Shown here: in pieces, positions 51,973 through 59,681 of the stretch
Layout: every line of letters starts with the position of its first letter
Numbering within the stretch: position 1 is the stretch's first letter
Assembly: GCA_963794415.1 (NCBI GenBank)
Contig: CAWCDI010000001.1
Location: forward strand, 1,240,001 to 1,304,000
Source of the DNA: CAVPTL01 sp963794415
Lineage (GTDB): Bacteria; Actinomycetota; Thermoleophilia; Gaiellales; JAICJC01
DNA: 64,000 nucleotides
Direction: 5' to 3'
Notes under the pieces: generated by a model
The model's input: only the letters and a program-made list of their open reading frames with translations
What the model was told of the DNA's origin: nothing
Database searches by the model: none
Program-made: the position numbers and the translations under genes

Positions 51973-52280
51973 GCGCCTCGGCTGATCCCGTTGGAAGGCG
52001 GGTACGGCCCGTAGTGGTCGATGTCGACCAGCATCCGCCGCATCCCAGGCGGGTTGGCAGAGTGGACTCTGATCCCCCGGCTCGGCCAGCGGTCGTGCTC
52101 GGCGATCCACAGCACCAGCTTGAAGCCATCACCGCCATCAGGCTCGAAATCGCCCAGGTCATGGTCAAGGCTCGCAAGCTCGCAGGGGCTCTGTTTGAGC
52201 AGGGTGATCGCCTCGTTCACCGAGCGGGCGTGCTCCCAGCCATCAGGGGAGGGGCGGATGTCGTCGAGCCAGAGGTTCAT
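51960..52280 (-). CDS. Cyclic-phosphate processing receiver (cREC)-like protein
   Basis: A 106-residue compact receiver-like protein. MNLWLDDIRPSPDGWEHARS and SLDHDLGDF carry the acidic residues (Asp6, Asp7, Asp39, Asp41) that define the cREC group, and LVLWIAEHDRWP follows. The group was proposed to act on cyclic phosphate ends of RNA and is found in RNA-repair and conflict loci. GGGAG lies before the ATG. Its partner, the downstream 157-residue gene, is unknown. Confidence 0.75.
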   Translation of the reverse strand: MNLWLDDIRPSPDGWEHARSVNEAITLLKQSPCELASLDHDLGDFEPDGGDGFKLVLWIAEHDRWPSRGIRVHSANPPGMRRMLVDIDHYGPYPPSNGISRGAWTE

Positions 52281-52359
52281 GCTCCCAGGGTAGCCCCGCG
52301 CCGAAGTGCGATGGCGGTCGCATGGTTGGACTTCAGTGGTGGCGGTGTACGCTGGATGC

Positions 52360-52569
52360 ATGAACGAGTCCAAGGCAAACTGGCCAGCGCGAGCGGCGCT
52401 GTTCTGCATCCTCGGCACTGTGTTGTTCCTGATCGGTGTCGCCGAACTGCTTGGGGTTGGCAGCGAGGGACGGGGCGGAGTGATCATGCTCGCGGCTGGT
52501 ATCGCGTTCTTTGTCGTCGCGATACGCATCTGGACAGGCCGCATCCCGAGAGCCGGACAGCGCGGGTAA
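52360..52569 (+). CDS. Small membrane protein (69 aa)
   Basis: A 69-residue protein with two helices (about 10-30 and 38-57) and an Arg-rich tail. TACGCT (52348-52353) lies six bases before the ATG, consistent with a leaderless start. Followed at once by another small membrane protein gene on the same strand. Confidence 0.6.
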   Translation: MNESKANWPARAALFCILGTVLFLIGVAELLGVGSEGRGGVIMLAAGIAFFVVAIRIWTGRIPRAGQRG

Positions 52570-52579
52570 GAGACGCGAC

Positions 52580-52847
52580 GTGGACAACGAACCTCAGCGC
52601 GAAGAGCGCCTCCCTTGCGCCGAGCAGGTGCCATGGAGCATGGACGCGATAGTCACCCAGGCAGAGAAGGAGCCGATCGTTGGGCTCCCGCGCCGTCGCC
52701 AGGAGCCTTGGCCGTCGATCTTGATCTTCGGAGGGCTGGCGCTGATCGTGCCCGGCGTCATCCTCGACCGACTGGGCCACACCGCCGTGAGCCCTGTTGA
52801 TGGTGGGGACGCTGACCGTGTTTGTGGGCCTCTTCAACCACCGCTGA
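52580..52847 (+). CDS. Small two-helix membrane protein, frameshifted
   Basis: The first frame reads (GTG)DNEPQREERLPCAEQVPW and then a helix, ILIFGGLALIVPGVILDRLG, before turning into a polar tail. Removing one C from 52792-52794 continues AVSLLMVGTLTVFVGLFNHR and stops at 52845, giving a second helix and about 88 residues. The gain of a clean second transmembrane segment argues for the corrected reading. Confidence 0.52.
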
Positions 52848-52888
52848 CCGCTCTGCGGCCGTCCTGAGCCCGGACTAGGATCGCCCCC

Positions 52889-53029
52889 ATGAGCGAGGCC
52901 CAGCAGCGCGAGGCGGCCGAGACCCTCCGCCGCCTGATCGAGCAGATCGACCACGGCGAGGTGGCTGCTCCAGGCTGGTACCGCGAGCGCTTAGTCGAGG
53001 CGATGGTGGCGCTCGGTGTATCGGTGTAA
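52889..53029 (+). CDS. Small hypothetical protein (46 aa)
   Basis: A 46-residue helical protein (MSEAQQREAAETLRRLIEQ at the start, MVALGVSV at the end). TAGGAT (52876-52881) lies seven bases before the ATG, the same leaderless arrangement as other genes here. Unknown function. Confidence 0.52.
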   Translation: MSEAQQREAAETLRRLIEQIDHGEVAAPGWYRERLVEAMVALGVSV

Positions 53030-53074
53030 GCGGCCCACTCCACCATGAACGGTTGATGATGGGCTGTCGTTTCG

Positions 53075-53377
53075 TCAGGGCAGCAGGGCCGGATCGAACT
53101 GGATCACGCTGGTGTTTGTGGCGACCGGCATCGCTGCGAGTAGGCCGGTCTCGAATACCGTGGGGCATGCCCCTTGGAACACAGCGATCGGCAACCCGGT
53201 GTCGCTTTCAAAGCTGGACAGATCGATGAAATAGCCTTCTGCATCGGTGTACAGCAGTGCGATTGAAAGGAGGGCCAAGCGCTCGCCCTTGGTCAGCGCT
53301 TGGAAGCGCCGGTCAGCCATGAGATTCCGGGCGAAAGCGAGCGTGATGTCGTCGGCGGGCTCGGTAAGATCGGCCAT
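53075..53377 (-). CDS. Hypothetical protein beside the recombinase (100 aa)
   Basis: A 100-residue protein with a helical N-terminal half (DDITLAFARNLMADRRFQAL, then KGERLALLSIALLYTDAEGY) resembling the start of primase- or replication-linked winged-helix proteins, though not enough to name. It lies 24 bases after the recombinase stop on the same strand. Confidence 0.55.
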   Translation of the reverse strand: MADLTEPADDITLAFARNLMADRRFQALTKGERLALLSIALLYTDAEGYFIDLSSFESDTGLPIAVFQGACPTVFETGLLAAMPVATNTSVIQFDPALLP

Positions 53378-53401
53378 CAGCCAATGATATTGGTCGCGCG
53401 G

Positions 53402-54007
53402 CTACAAAGACCACTCGCGGTTACGGGCGAACTCGACCGCTTCGCCCGCTCCCAACCGCCTGAGGTAGCGGTCGGTCACTGCCGCTGACGAGTGGCCGAG
53501 CAGGTCGCGGATGGTGGAGATGGTCGCGCCCTCGCGCTCAAGCTCGATCGCGTAGCTGTGCCTGAGTGCATGGGCATGGACGCGCTTTTCGATCCCCGCC
53601 TTGGCGGCCACGCGCGGGAGCAGGTGCCTGACATAGCTCTGCTGGATCACGCCAGCGTCCAGGGTGCAGATCACGGTGGCGCGGCCGTTGATGCCGCGCT
53701 TCTTGCGCACGTCGAGCCATCGCGCCAGCAGCGCCACGGTGCCGGAGTCGAGACCCACGACGCGGCGCTTGTCGCCCTTGCCGTGCTGGACGACCAACGT
53801 CCCGGCATCGAGATCAACATCCTTCGGCTTGAGCGCGAGCACCTCGCCGATACGAAGACCACTCCGCCAGGCGAGCGCGATCATGGCGCGGTTGCGCACC
53901 CCGGTCGGGGCTCGGTTCGAGCACACCTTGATCAGCGATTCGATCTCGCCGGAGGAGAGCAGGTCGGCATCCAGGCGCTTCGAGGGCCGATCGGCGACTT
54001 TAGTCAC
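53402..54007 (-). CDS. Tyrosine recombinase/integrase, short form
   Basis: A 201-residue catalytic-domain recombinase. Catalytic residues are Arg52 (SGLRIGE), Lys77 (HGKGDK), His146 and Arg149 (HALRH), His172 (LGHSS) and the nucleophile Tyr181 (DRYLR). The N-terminal core-binding domain is reduced to about 35 residues, so the protein is a third shorter than XerC/XerD. It starts at GTG (54007). Repeats of GTGACTA lie at and just upstream of its start. It probably mobilised the 43-54 kb region. Confidence 0.9.
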   Translation of the reverse strand: MTKVADRPSKRLDADLLSSGEIESLIKVCSNRAPTGVRNRAMIALAWRSGLRIGEVLALKPKDVDLDAGTLVVQHGKGDKRRVVGLDSGTVALLARWLDVRKKRGINGRATVICTLDAGVIQQSYVRHLLPRVAAKAGIEKRVHAHALRHSYAIELEREGATISTIRDLLGHSSAAVTDRYLRRLGAGEAVEFARNREWSL

Positions 54008-54071
54008 AGAAAGGATCAGAAGCGTGACTATATCACGACCGTAGCGAGTAGCTGTGCCAAACCGTGACTAT
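54001..54071. promoter_or_regulatory. GTGACTA repeats beside the recombinase
   Basis: The heptamer GTGACTA occurs at 54024-54030 and 54064-54070, and its complement TAGTCAC at 54001-54007 covers the recombinase start codon. The middle copy is part of a perfect CGTGA-CTATA-TCACG palindrome (54023-54037). These could be recombinase arm sites or an operator for autoregulation. Confidence 0.5.
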
Positions 54072-54120
54072 TTCGCTCCCAACCGACGCTCGGTCACGGC
54101 GGCGGAAAACCCGGAGATCG

Positions 54121-54157
54121 GGATCAGGATGAGCACGCCTCCGTGTCGTCCTGATCC
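54121..54157. terminator. Hairpin after the recombinase region
   Basis: GGATCAGGA (54121-54129) and TCCTGATCC (54149-54157) are perfect complements, with inner CAC/GTG pairs extending the stem. No T-run follows. It lies in a 410-base stretch (54008-54417) that holds no gene I can support. Confidence 0.45.
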
Positions 54158-54170
54158 TGAACTTTGAGAT

Positions 54171-54181
54171 ACACACAGAGT
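54171..54181 (+). repeat. Isolated copy of the ACACACAGAGT tail of repeat family I
   Basis: ACACACAGAGT, preceded by CTTTGAGAT, recurs at the right end of the longer repeats at 58121 and 62192. Here the rest of the unit is not recognisable. Confidence 0.5.
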
Positions 54182-54417
54182 GGAGTTCGAGGCTCGGTCT
54201 CCTCGGCCTGAGCCAGGACTGCTCCCTCGTGATCCCCGCGACGTGGGCGCGTACCGCATTGTCACGGGTTTGAGGAGTCGCCGCTCGTGATGGGGGGCGA
54301 TACGTCGGTTAGACCCAGCCCTCGCCTGCGCCGGTGAAGTCGAGCCCGTCCACGCGACCCCAACCACGACGCGATACCGTCTTGCTCAAGAAGAGACCTG
54401 CTCTCGCCGATCGAACC

Positions 54418-54915
54418 ATGATGCCCCTCCCACCACCCCGCTGGATACTCCCGACCGTCGCTGCGCTCGCCATGCTGGCTGCGATGTCGTCGGGATGCGG
54501 CAGTAGCTCGGCAGCGTTGTCGCTACCCACGTTCACCAACGCTGTCGTCCCCGCCGCGAACGTGGCTGCATTCGACGCGAAGAGCGGGTTCACAGCCCAC
54601 ATCCCCGAGCTTCCCGCGGGCTACATCTACGGGGGCGGGGTGGTGAACCCTGGCCACGTAGACATCAACTACAAGACGCCAACCAAGGGGTATCTCCAGG
54701 TCGATGAGACACCGCACCCCGGCCACCTCGTCAGAGTCAAACAGATCTCCATCGACGGCACCCCATGGTGGGTGCTCGACGGCGGCGACATCGACCGCAC
54801 ATTCCCAGACGGAGTCAACATCGTCGTCCAGGTCGTGGGCGGCTCGCACTTCCACCAGGAAGAACAGACGGCCGCCAAAGCGCTCCAGCACGACGCAGGC
54901 GCAACCACCTCCTAG
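54418..54915 (+). CDS. Putative lipoprotein (165 aa)
   Basis: A 165-residue exported protein. The signal peptide (WILPTVAALAMLAAMSSGC) ends in a lipobox Cys. The mature part has strands such as HIPELPAGYIYGGGVV and YLQVDETPHPGHLVRVKQI. No family recognised. The first ATG of an ATGATG pair is taken as start. Confidence 0.65.
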   Translation: MMPLPPPRWILPTVAALAMLAAMSSGCGSSSAALSLPTFTNAVVPAANVAAFDAKSGFTAHIPELPAGYIYGGGVVNPGHVDINYKTPTKGYLQVDETPHPGHLVRVKQISIDGTPWWVLDGGDIDRTFPDGVNIVVQVVGGSHFHQEEQTAAKALQHDAGATTS

Positions 54916-54956
54916 CTTCCTGAACCGCGAGCCCGCGCCAGCCGCCGGGCCTCGGC

Positions 54957-55451
54957 CTATCTTCCTCCGCCCACTCGTTGCTCAAGCCGCGGTTCGTTCT
55001 GGCGGACGATCACGAGCGCCTGACTCTTCGTGACCGATCCAAAGAGTTGGATCTGGATCATGGCCTCGGGCAGATCGAGGTAAACGACGGTAGCGATGTG
55101 ACCGCCGAAGCTCGCACGGTACACCTCGATATGCCGCTTCTGAGAGTTGGACGCTCCGGGAACGGTCGCGACATAGATGGCGGTGACGCCGAAGGTGGAG
55201 CGATCGCAGCCCCTGTACGACACCGTCACCGAGCGATGGATAGGAAGCGGCACGGCCGGGGAGCCCAATGTCCTGACCTTGGCCACCGAGCACCCCGCTG
55301 GGTGCGACCCCATCCAATAGGTGTGGGTGGGCACGAGGGAGGCGGCAGGCGACGGCGGGGCCAAGTCAGACGCTGAAGAGGATTCCACAAGGTGGTAGCC
55401 CCCGAGCAGCATCGTCAGAACGGCGATGAAGATGACGACGATTCGCCTCAC
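54957..55451 (-). CDS. Secreted/membrane-anchored protein, duplicate copy 1
   Basis: A 164-residue protein with an N-terminal hydrophobic segment (IVVIFIAVLTMLLGGYHLV) and a mature domain marked by YWMGSHPAGCSVAKVRTLGS, a pair of cysteines and IQIQLFGSVTKSQALVIVRQ. GGAGGG lies eight bases before the GTG at 55451. A near-identical gene lies at 59682-60173. Function unknown. Confidence 0.72.
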   Translation of the reverse strand: MRRIVVIFIAVLTMLLGGYHLVESSSASDLAPPSPAASLVPTHTYWMGSHPAGCSVAKVRTLGSPAVPLPIHRSVTVSYRGCDRSTFGVTAIYVATVPGASNSQKRHIEVYRASFGGHIATVVYLDLPEAMIQIQLFGSVTKSQALVIVRQNEPRLEQRVGGGR

Positions 55452-55527
55452 GCGGGGCACCCTCCGAGGGGACGAGAAGGGGGGTTCACACTCTCATCGT
55501 GCGGGATGCCGCGCGATCTGGCAAGCC
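54957..55527 (-). repeat. Duplicated gene-plus-flank unit, copy 1
   Basis: The gene and about 75 bases upstream of it match 59682-60247 (same strand). By eye about four in five residues are identical and the upstream flank CTCATCGTGC and GCCGCGCGATCTGGCAA is conserved. Both copies end just after the stop codon. Confidence 0.8.
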
Positions 55528-55598
55528 CTAGGAGACCCCGGCACGGCCCAGCGCAGTGGCGCGGAGACGGCACAGCATCCGCCGATAGGATATTTGTC

Positions 55599-55715
55599 AT
55601 GAGCGTGAAACAACCGTTGAGGCGAAACCCAAAGGACGTGGCCAAGTTCGCCGCGTTCATCTTGGCACCGTTCCTTCTCGCACTCGGGATCGACGTGGCA
55701 CTACACGTGCTCTAA
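55599..55715 (+). CDS. Small single-helix membrane protein (38 aa)
   Basis: A 38-residue protein: a basic head (MSVKQPLRRNPKDVAKF) and a helix (AAFILAPFLLALGIDVALHV). TAGGAT (55586-55591) lies seven bases before the ATG. The leaderless signature makes this short gene credible. Confidence 0.52.
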   Translation: MSVKQPLRRNPKDVAKFAAFILAPFLLALGIDVALHVL

Positions 55716-55880
55716 CGGGCCTGGGCCTGCCAGCGCGACCTGAGCAGGGCGTCCTCACTCAGGCGCAGACCCTGGAGATCTGCGGCCTGTCGTTTGGCAG
55801 ATCGTCCCCGTGGCGGGTCAGCTCGTTTCGGCAGCGACAGCTTGGAGTTGGCGGTGGGCGAGCGTTGACGGGCGTTGCGG

Positions 55881-55897
55881 CTGGTTCGGGGGCGGTG
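55881..55897 (+). repeat. Repeat family II (TGGTTCGGGGGCGG), copy 1
   Basis: CTGGTTCGGGGGCGGTG, preceded by GCGTTGCGG and followed by GCAG, recurs at 56532 and in part at 63922. It lies in a 293-base stretch (55716-56008) between genes that holds nothing else I can name. Confidence 0.6.
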
Positions 55898-56008
55898 GCA
55901 GACGACGGCCGAACCTTGAGGTCGATCCCTAGCTGTCGGCCTTGAGGCCCTCGGAGCCGCGCCTGACTCCGCCTCAAGACGGGGTCGCCGAACGCCGATG
56001 CCCCCGGT

Positions 56009-56467
56009 ATGAGTCGATCCAAGCGAGAAGGCGACCAGGGCCGACCTCCTATAGCCAGCGCTGCTCAGAGCGAGGGATGGAGGGAGCGGGCGGTAGCGAC
56101 GTTCCCGGAAGTCCAGCGCGAGATCAACGACCACGCGAGCATCGAGAGCCCGTACGACCTTTGGATGGTGCTCTTGGATATGGCTCGCCATCTACACCGG
56201 ACGGGCGAGGACGACGAGTATCTCCGGCGGATCTATGGGTATGCGTCGTGGTGCGCCGCTAATCCCGAGAAGAACGTGTGGAACTCCGTCGCGGTGAGTT
56301 TCTACGAGCACCTGTGGGACGACCCATCGCTGGACGACGCGATAAAACCGTGGATCAACGCCCGGATCTACAACGACTACTGGGGACTATGGGAGCTTAT
56401 GCTGAGTCCCGAGCGCCTCGCGGCCATCGCCAAGAAGCTTGGGCGGAAGCCGCCAGTCGGTCGCTGA
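56009..56467 (+). CDS. Hypothetical protein (152 aa)
   Basis: A 152-residue helical, Trp-rich protein (YDLWMVLLDMARHLHRTGED, then DDEYLRRIYGYASWC and YNDYWGLWELML). It resembles small cytoplasmic proteins of toxin-immunity regions only in general style. Start at ATG 56009 has no clear ribosome binding site. Confidence 0.6.
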   Translation: MSRSKREGDQGRPPIASAAQSEGWRERAVATFPEVQREINDHASIESPYDLWMVLLDMARHLHRTGEDDEYLRRIYGYASWCAANPEKNVWNSVAVSFYEHLWDDPSLDDAIKPWINARIYNDYWGLWELMLSPERLAAIAKKLGRKPPVGR

Positions 56468-56531
56468 CCGAGCGTTGCGCAGCGTTGGGGGTGGTGGCGA
56501 ACCGAAGCCGAGCTTTGCCCGAGCGTTGCCG

Positions 56532-56548
56532 CTGGTTCGGGGGCGGTG
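56532..56548 (+). repeat. Repeat family II, copy 2
   Basis: CTGGTTCGGGGGCGGTG, exact to the copy at 55881 and again flanked by GAGCGTTG on the left. It directly follows the 152-residue gene. Confidence 0.6.
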
Positions 56549-56572
56549 CCAGGCAATGGCTGAGTCTTGACG

Positions 56573-56595
56573 ACCGCTTCACTCGGTGAAGCGGT
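56573..56595 (+). terminator. Perfect 10-bp hairpin
   Basis: ACCGCTTCAC (56573-56582) and GTGAAGCGGT (56586-56595) pair around a TCG loop, between two co-directional genes. No T-run, so it may end the upstream transcript only weakly. Confidence 0.42.
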
Positions 56596-56610
56596 GGTGG
56601 CAGACTAGAC

Positions 56611-57057
56611 GTGCCCGTGAGAATCCTCGACCCTGGCCCAATCCCGCATTCCTCGTTAGAGCGGTTCGACGATCCAGATATCGAGACCAGCCTTGACCAT
56701 CTCGGACTCGTCGCTGACACAGCTGAGTACCGGTTGATCGAGATCGACCTGACAGAGCTTGAGGACGTCCGATACTTCCCTTCCCTAGATTGGAGCCCAA
56801 CGGTCGCTCTGGGAAGGATTCGAGCTGGAGAACCCGTTCCACCGATCGTGGTGTGCCGTACCCATCGCCCTCCGGGACTCGGAATCCTTGACGGCCTCAA
56901 CCGAACGTACGCCGCGTGGCTCTCCGGGCACCCGACCATCACCGCTTACGAGCTTCTCGGCTACGTCCAGCCCTCGGCACCACGCTCATACCGAATGCGT
57001 AACTCCCTACGCCGGAGCTTTTACCGGGTGTTGGGGCGGATACGGCGGCGGGCCTGA
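56611..57057 (+). CDS. ParB/sulfiredoxin-like nuclease-fold protein
   Basis: A 148-residue protein. VALGRIRAGEPVPPIVVCRT followed by LGILDGLNRTYAAWLSG and TITAYELLG matches the ParB N-terminal fold pattern (a PxxV strand, then D-G-x-x-R near the active site). It lacks the HTH of chromosomal ParB. A free-standing ParB-like domain suggests a nucleotide-binding or nuclease role. GTG start; no ribosome binding site. Confidence 0.68.
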   Translation: MPVRILDPGPIPHSSLERFDDPDIETSLDHLGLVADTAEYRLIEIDLTELEDVRYFPSLDWSPTVALGRIRAGEPVPPIVVCRTHRPPGLGILDGLNRTYAAWLSGHPTITAYELLGYVQPSAPRSYRMRNSLRRSFYRVLGRIRRRA

Positions 57058-57266
57058 GCGTTGTCCAGGTGGTGCGGCTCATTCTGGTGCGGGATACGAA
57101 GCACTGTGGATCGATCGCATCCTCAACGCGCTCGACTCGTAGCTCAGGATCCTGCCAGCACAAGCGTTGCATCGGCTTGGGGTGTGCTGTGGCGACTGCT
57201 AGTCCTCGCCGACCAAGTCGTTGATTGACGCTGGCCTTCCGCGATGCGCGTGCCCATAATGCTCCT

Positions 57267-57626
57267 GTGCAGGTTCGACGTGGAGACTGGAAGTCAACGC
57301 CGCTAGAGAGTTGGCGCACGCTGCCCTACGAGCGAGTGCTGGCCAGAGAGGACGCGGACGTGCTGCGCCACGGCCACCGGCCCGACGGGATGGACGACAA
57401 GTGGTTCTTCTTCTGTGAGGGCGCTGTGGTTCACTTGCACCGAAGCTGGACGGGCGAGGAGATCTGGTCGTTGACTCTGCGCTCCATCGCCGATGGCAGC
57501 GCAGAGATCACCGGGGTGCTCGCCCACACTGAACTTCCAAAGAACCTGGAATCCGCTCGCGCTCTCGATTTCTTCTTCGACCGGATCCTGCCGCAGTACC
57601 GCCGCGAAGATCCTCAAGGGCAGTAG
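57267..57626 (+). CDS. Hypothetical protein with DKWFFF..HRSWTG motif
   Basis: A 119-residue protein. MDDKWFFFCEGAVVHLHRSW with a following TGEEIWSL is a motif I have seen in small uncharacterised bacterial proteins, so it is probably a real conserved family. CATAAT (57255-57260) lies six bases before the GTG. Cytoplasmic; function unknown. Confidence 0.62.
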   Translation: MQVRRGDWKSTPLESWRTLPYERVLAREDADVLRHGHRPDGMDDKWFFFCEGAVVHLHRSWTGEEIWSLTLRSIADGSAEITGVLAHTELPKNLESARALDFFFDRILPQYRREDPQGQ

Positions 57627-57671
57627 GTTCAAGTTCGAGCGTTGTCGCGGCGGCGGGGTTTTGTCCAGCCC

Positions 57672-58058
57672 TCAGTCGGGGGCCGACTCAGCGGGATCTA
57701 CCCACTCGATCAGGAATCGACCAACGGGTCGAGGCCCAGCGCTGACGACGATCGTGTCGCCTGCGCGGAGTTGAAACTCGTCGCCCGACTGCTGCACGAG
57801 CCAGCGCGCCTCGCACTTTGACCGGCTCTTTGCCGGATCGAACCCCCTCACCACGAAGCTGGCAAACCCATCATCGATTCCCACATCTTCACGCCACCCG
57901 TTGACAGCGAGCAACGGGGTCGAGCCCGGTTCCCAGTCACCAAGGTGCACGGCTCGTCCACCTCCCTCGGGCGCAAGCCATTGAACCTCGCCGTGCAGCG
58001 GGAAAGGGCCAGGGATATCCACAAGCACCAGCCTAACGCCCGGTGCGGTTGCAAGCAT
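57672..58058 (-). CDS. Hypothetical protein (128 aa)
   Basis: A 128-residue, beta-rich soluble protein (MLATAPGVRLVLVDIPGPF at the start, GRFLIEWVDPAESAPD at the end). The reading frame is open back to 58184 but enters a dispersed repeat, so the ATG at 58058 is used. Unknown function. Confidence 0.55.
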   Translation of the reverse strand: MLATAPGVRLVLVDIPGPFPLHGEVQWLAPEGGGRAVHLGDWEPGSTPLLAVNGWREDVGIDDGFASFVVRGFDPAKSRSKCEARWLVQQSGDEFQLRAGDTIVVSAGPRPVGRFLIEWVDPAESAPD

Positions 58059-58120
58059 CACGTCGTTTAGCCAGCGTCGTAGCTGGCGGCGGAAGGACTG
58101 CCCACTCGTCCCACAACCTC

Positions 58121-58232
58121 GCGCCAGCCGCTGAGCCCAGGCCGTCTGTCCGGCCAGCTTGAGTCCCGCCAAGCCGGAGGCCATCCGGGCATCGCCTCTC
58201 GATAGGGATCATTCCTTCTAAACACACAGAGT
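58121..58232 (+). repeat. Repeat family I, copy A
   Basis: A unit beginning GCGCCAGCCGCTGAGCCCAG, with GTCTGTC, GCCGGAGGCCATCCGGGCAT and a right end ACACACAGAGT. It lacks the GTCACACGATCAGG insert found in copies B and C. GCCGGA and TCCGGGC can form a hairpin. It lies upstream of the 128-residue gene and 22 bases after the end of the next lipoprotein gene. Confidence 0.65.
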
Positions 58233-58254
58233 TGTCATGGTTTGGGAGGCTCGC

Positions 58255-59187
58255 CTAGCGGCAGCTTTGGAAATACGTCGTCCAGGCCCGGATCTTCAGG
58301 TCGTAGATCGCGACGAACCGACAGCGCGCGTGCCCACCCTTGAAGGCTGGCCCATACGACACGGCTCTTGTGCGGGGATAGGTCACGACCCAGGCTGGAT
58401 ACGTTCCTCCAGGCGCGAGCCCCGGATAGCTGGGAGCGCGCTCGGTCACGTCGGCCAGCAAGATGCGCGGGTTCTCCGAACTTGGCGTGGGCGTGACCGG
58501 CACATTGCGTGCAAGGAACGACGCCAGCACATCCCGCCTCGATACCGGGGGCGTGTAGGCGGCTGGCGCTCTGGCAACAGTCACTCGCTCAGCCGGGTAC
58601 ACCCTGAAGACTGAGTCGCGTTCAGCCAACCCATCCGTCGCCGTGCTGACGAGCTTGGACGTGGTGACAGCGGTGCTGGTAGTGGCGTGGTAGGTGACCA
58701 CGATGCTGGTGGTGGTGTACGGCTTCACACAGAACACCACCGATGCGGCAGATGTTCCGTCCGAGAGCCTGGGCGGAGTGATCTCCCACCGGCCCGAGTG
58801 CGGGATGGGCGGGCTGGTGAGGATGGCGGCAAACCCGCACTTGGTGGGAGTGCAGCCGTTTGCCCTGCTCAGGTCTCCCAAGCCGACAACCCTCGTCGGA
58901 TGAATCACGCGCGAAGAGCACGACCCGCTCTCGGCGCAACGATCAAGCACGTAGCGCAAGCGGACAATGCCGACCGCCTGACATGGCGACAGCCCCGACC
59001 TCGCACACGGCTTGCGATCCACCCGCGGAATCGCCGCGTAGCTGACCAGGCTCGTATGTGCTAGACGAGCCGCCCCATCGCCCACACTCTGAGGAGCCGG
59101 ATCGGGGCTGCTCGATCCCAGGCATCCAACGGCAAGCACGCTCACCACCAGTGCCATCACTCCCACGACCGCTCGGTTGAACCTCAT
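58255..59187 (-). CDS. Putative lipoprotein (310 aa)
   Basis: A 310-residue exported protein with a signal peptide and lipobox (VMALVVSVLAVGC, Cys near 22). The mature part has several cysteines (for example CARSGLSPCQA, CAESGSCSS and GCTPTKCG) that could form disulfides, and beta-strand-rich Thr runs (TSIVVTYHATTSTAVTT). GAGGG is close upstream of the ATG at 59187. No family recognised. Confidence 0.68.
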   Translation of the reverse strand: MRFNRAVVGVMALVVSVLAVGCLGSSSPDPAPQSVGDGAARLAHTSLVSYAAIPRVDRKPCARSGLSPCQAVGIVRLRYVLDRCAESGSCSSRVIHPTRVVGLGDLSRANGCTPTKCGFAAILTSPPIPHSGRWEITPPRLSDGTSAASVVFCVKPYTTTSIVVTYHATTSTAVTTSKLVSTATDGLAERDSVFRVYPAERVTVARAPAAYTPPVSRRDVLASFLARNVPVTPTPSSENPRILLADVTERAPSYPGLAPGGTYPAWVVTYPRTRAVSYGPAFKGGHARCRFVAIYDLKIRAWTTYFQSCR

Positions 59188-59326
59188 GCCCTCTGAGACG
59201 GTACAGGCGACCGAGAAGTTCACCCACGCCACTGTGGCGAGCAGAAATATCCGGGCAGGGTGAAGAGTTGGTGAACAGGGCACGCGCAGCATTGCCTTTG
59301 CGGCTCGGAGGTCTACAGTTAGCGTA

Positions 59327-59557
59327 ATGCGCAAAAAGGTTCTCATGTTGATCACGGTGGTAGCCGCCCTCGTTGCCGTCGCCGCCGTTCAGTGGGGCCA
59401 ATCCGACAGAATGGCACAGACCAAGGCCCCTGCTCATGGGGCGCCGCGCCACTCCAACACGCTCCCGGCGATGTTGGCCACCCAGTTCGCCCACGCCCAG
59501 GTCGGCCCGCCCTCATCGCAACGTGACCGCGCGACGGACACGACCAACGGCTCATAG
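59327..59557 (+). CDS. Small secreted or anchored protein (76 aa)
   Basis: A 76-residue protein with a signal-like start (MRKKVLMLITVVAALVAVAA) and a polar, low-complexity tail. TACAGT (59314-59319) lies seven bases before the ATG, indicating a leaderless start. Function unknown. Confidence 0.58.
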   Translation: MRKKVLMLITVVAALVAVAAVQWGQSDRMAQTKAPAHGAPRHSNTLPAMLATQFAHAQVGPPSSQRDRATDTTNGS

Positions 59558-59681
59558 CCGCACCCACGCGCGAGGGAGACCCTGACAGCGGCCCAGCGCG
59601 CGGCGGGGTGTCCAACACGCAGCGGTTTCACCGATTCCGCGCTCTCAACAAAACCCCCCGCCCCAGCCGCCGATCCCAGGC

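Noticed and set aside
54068..54367. A 99-codon minus-strand frame after the recombinase
   Set aside because: It is Ser/Gly/Arg-rich without motif or ribosome binding site, and a perfect hairpin lies inside it.
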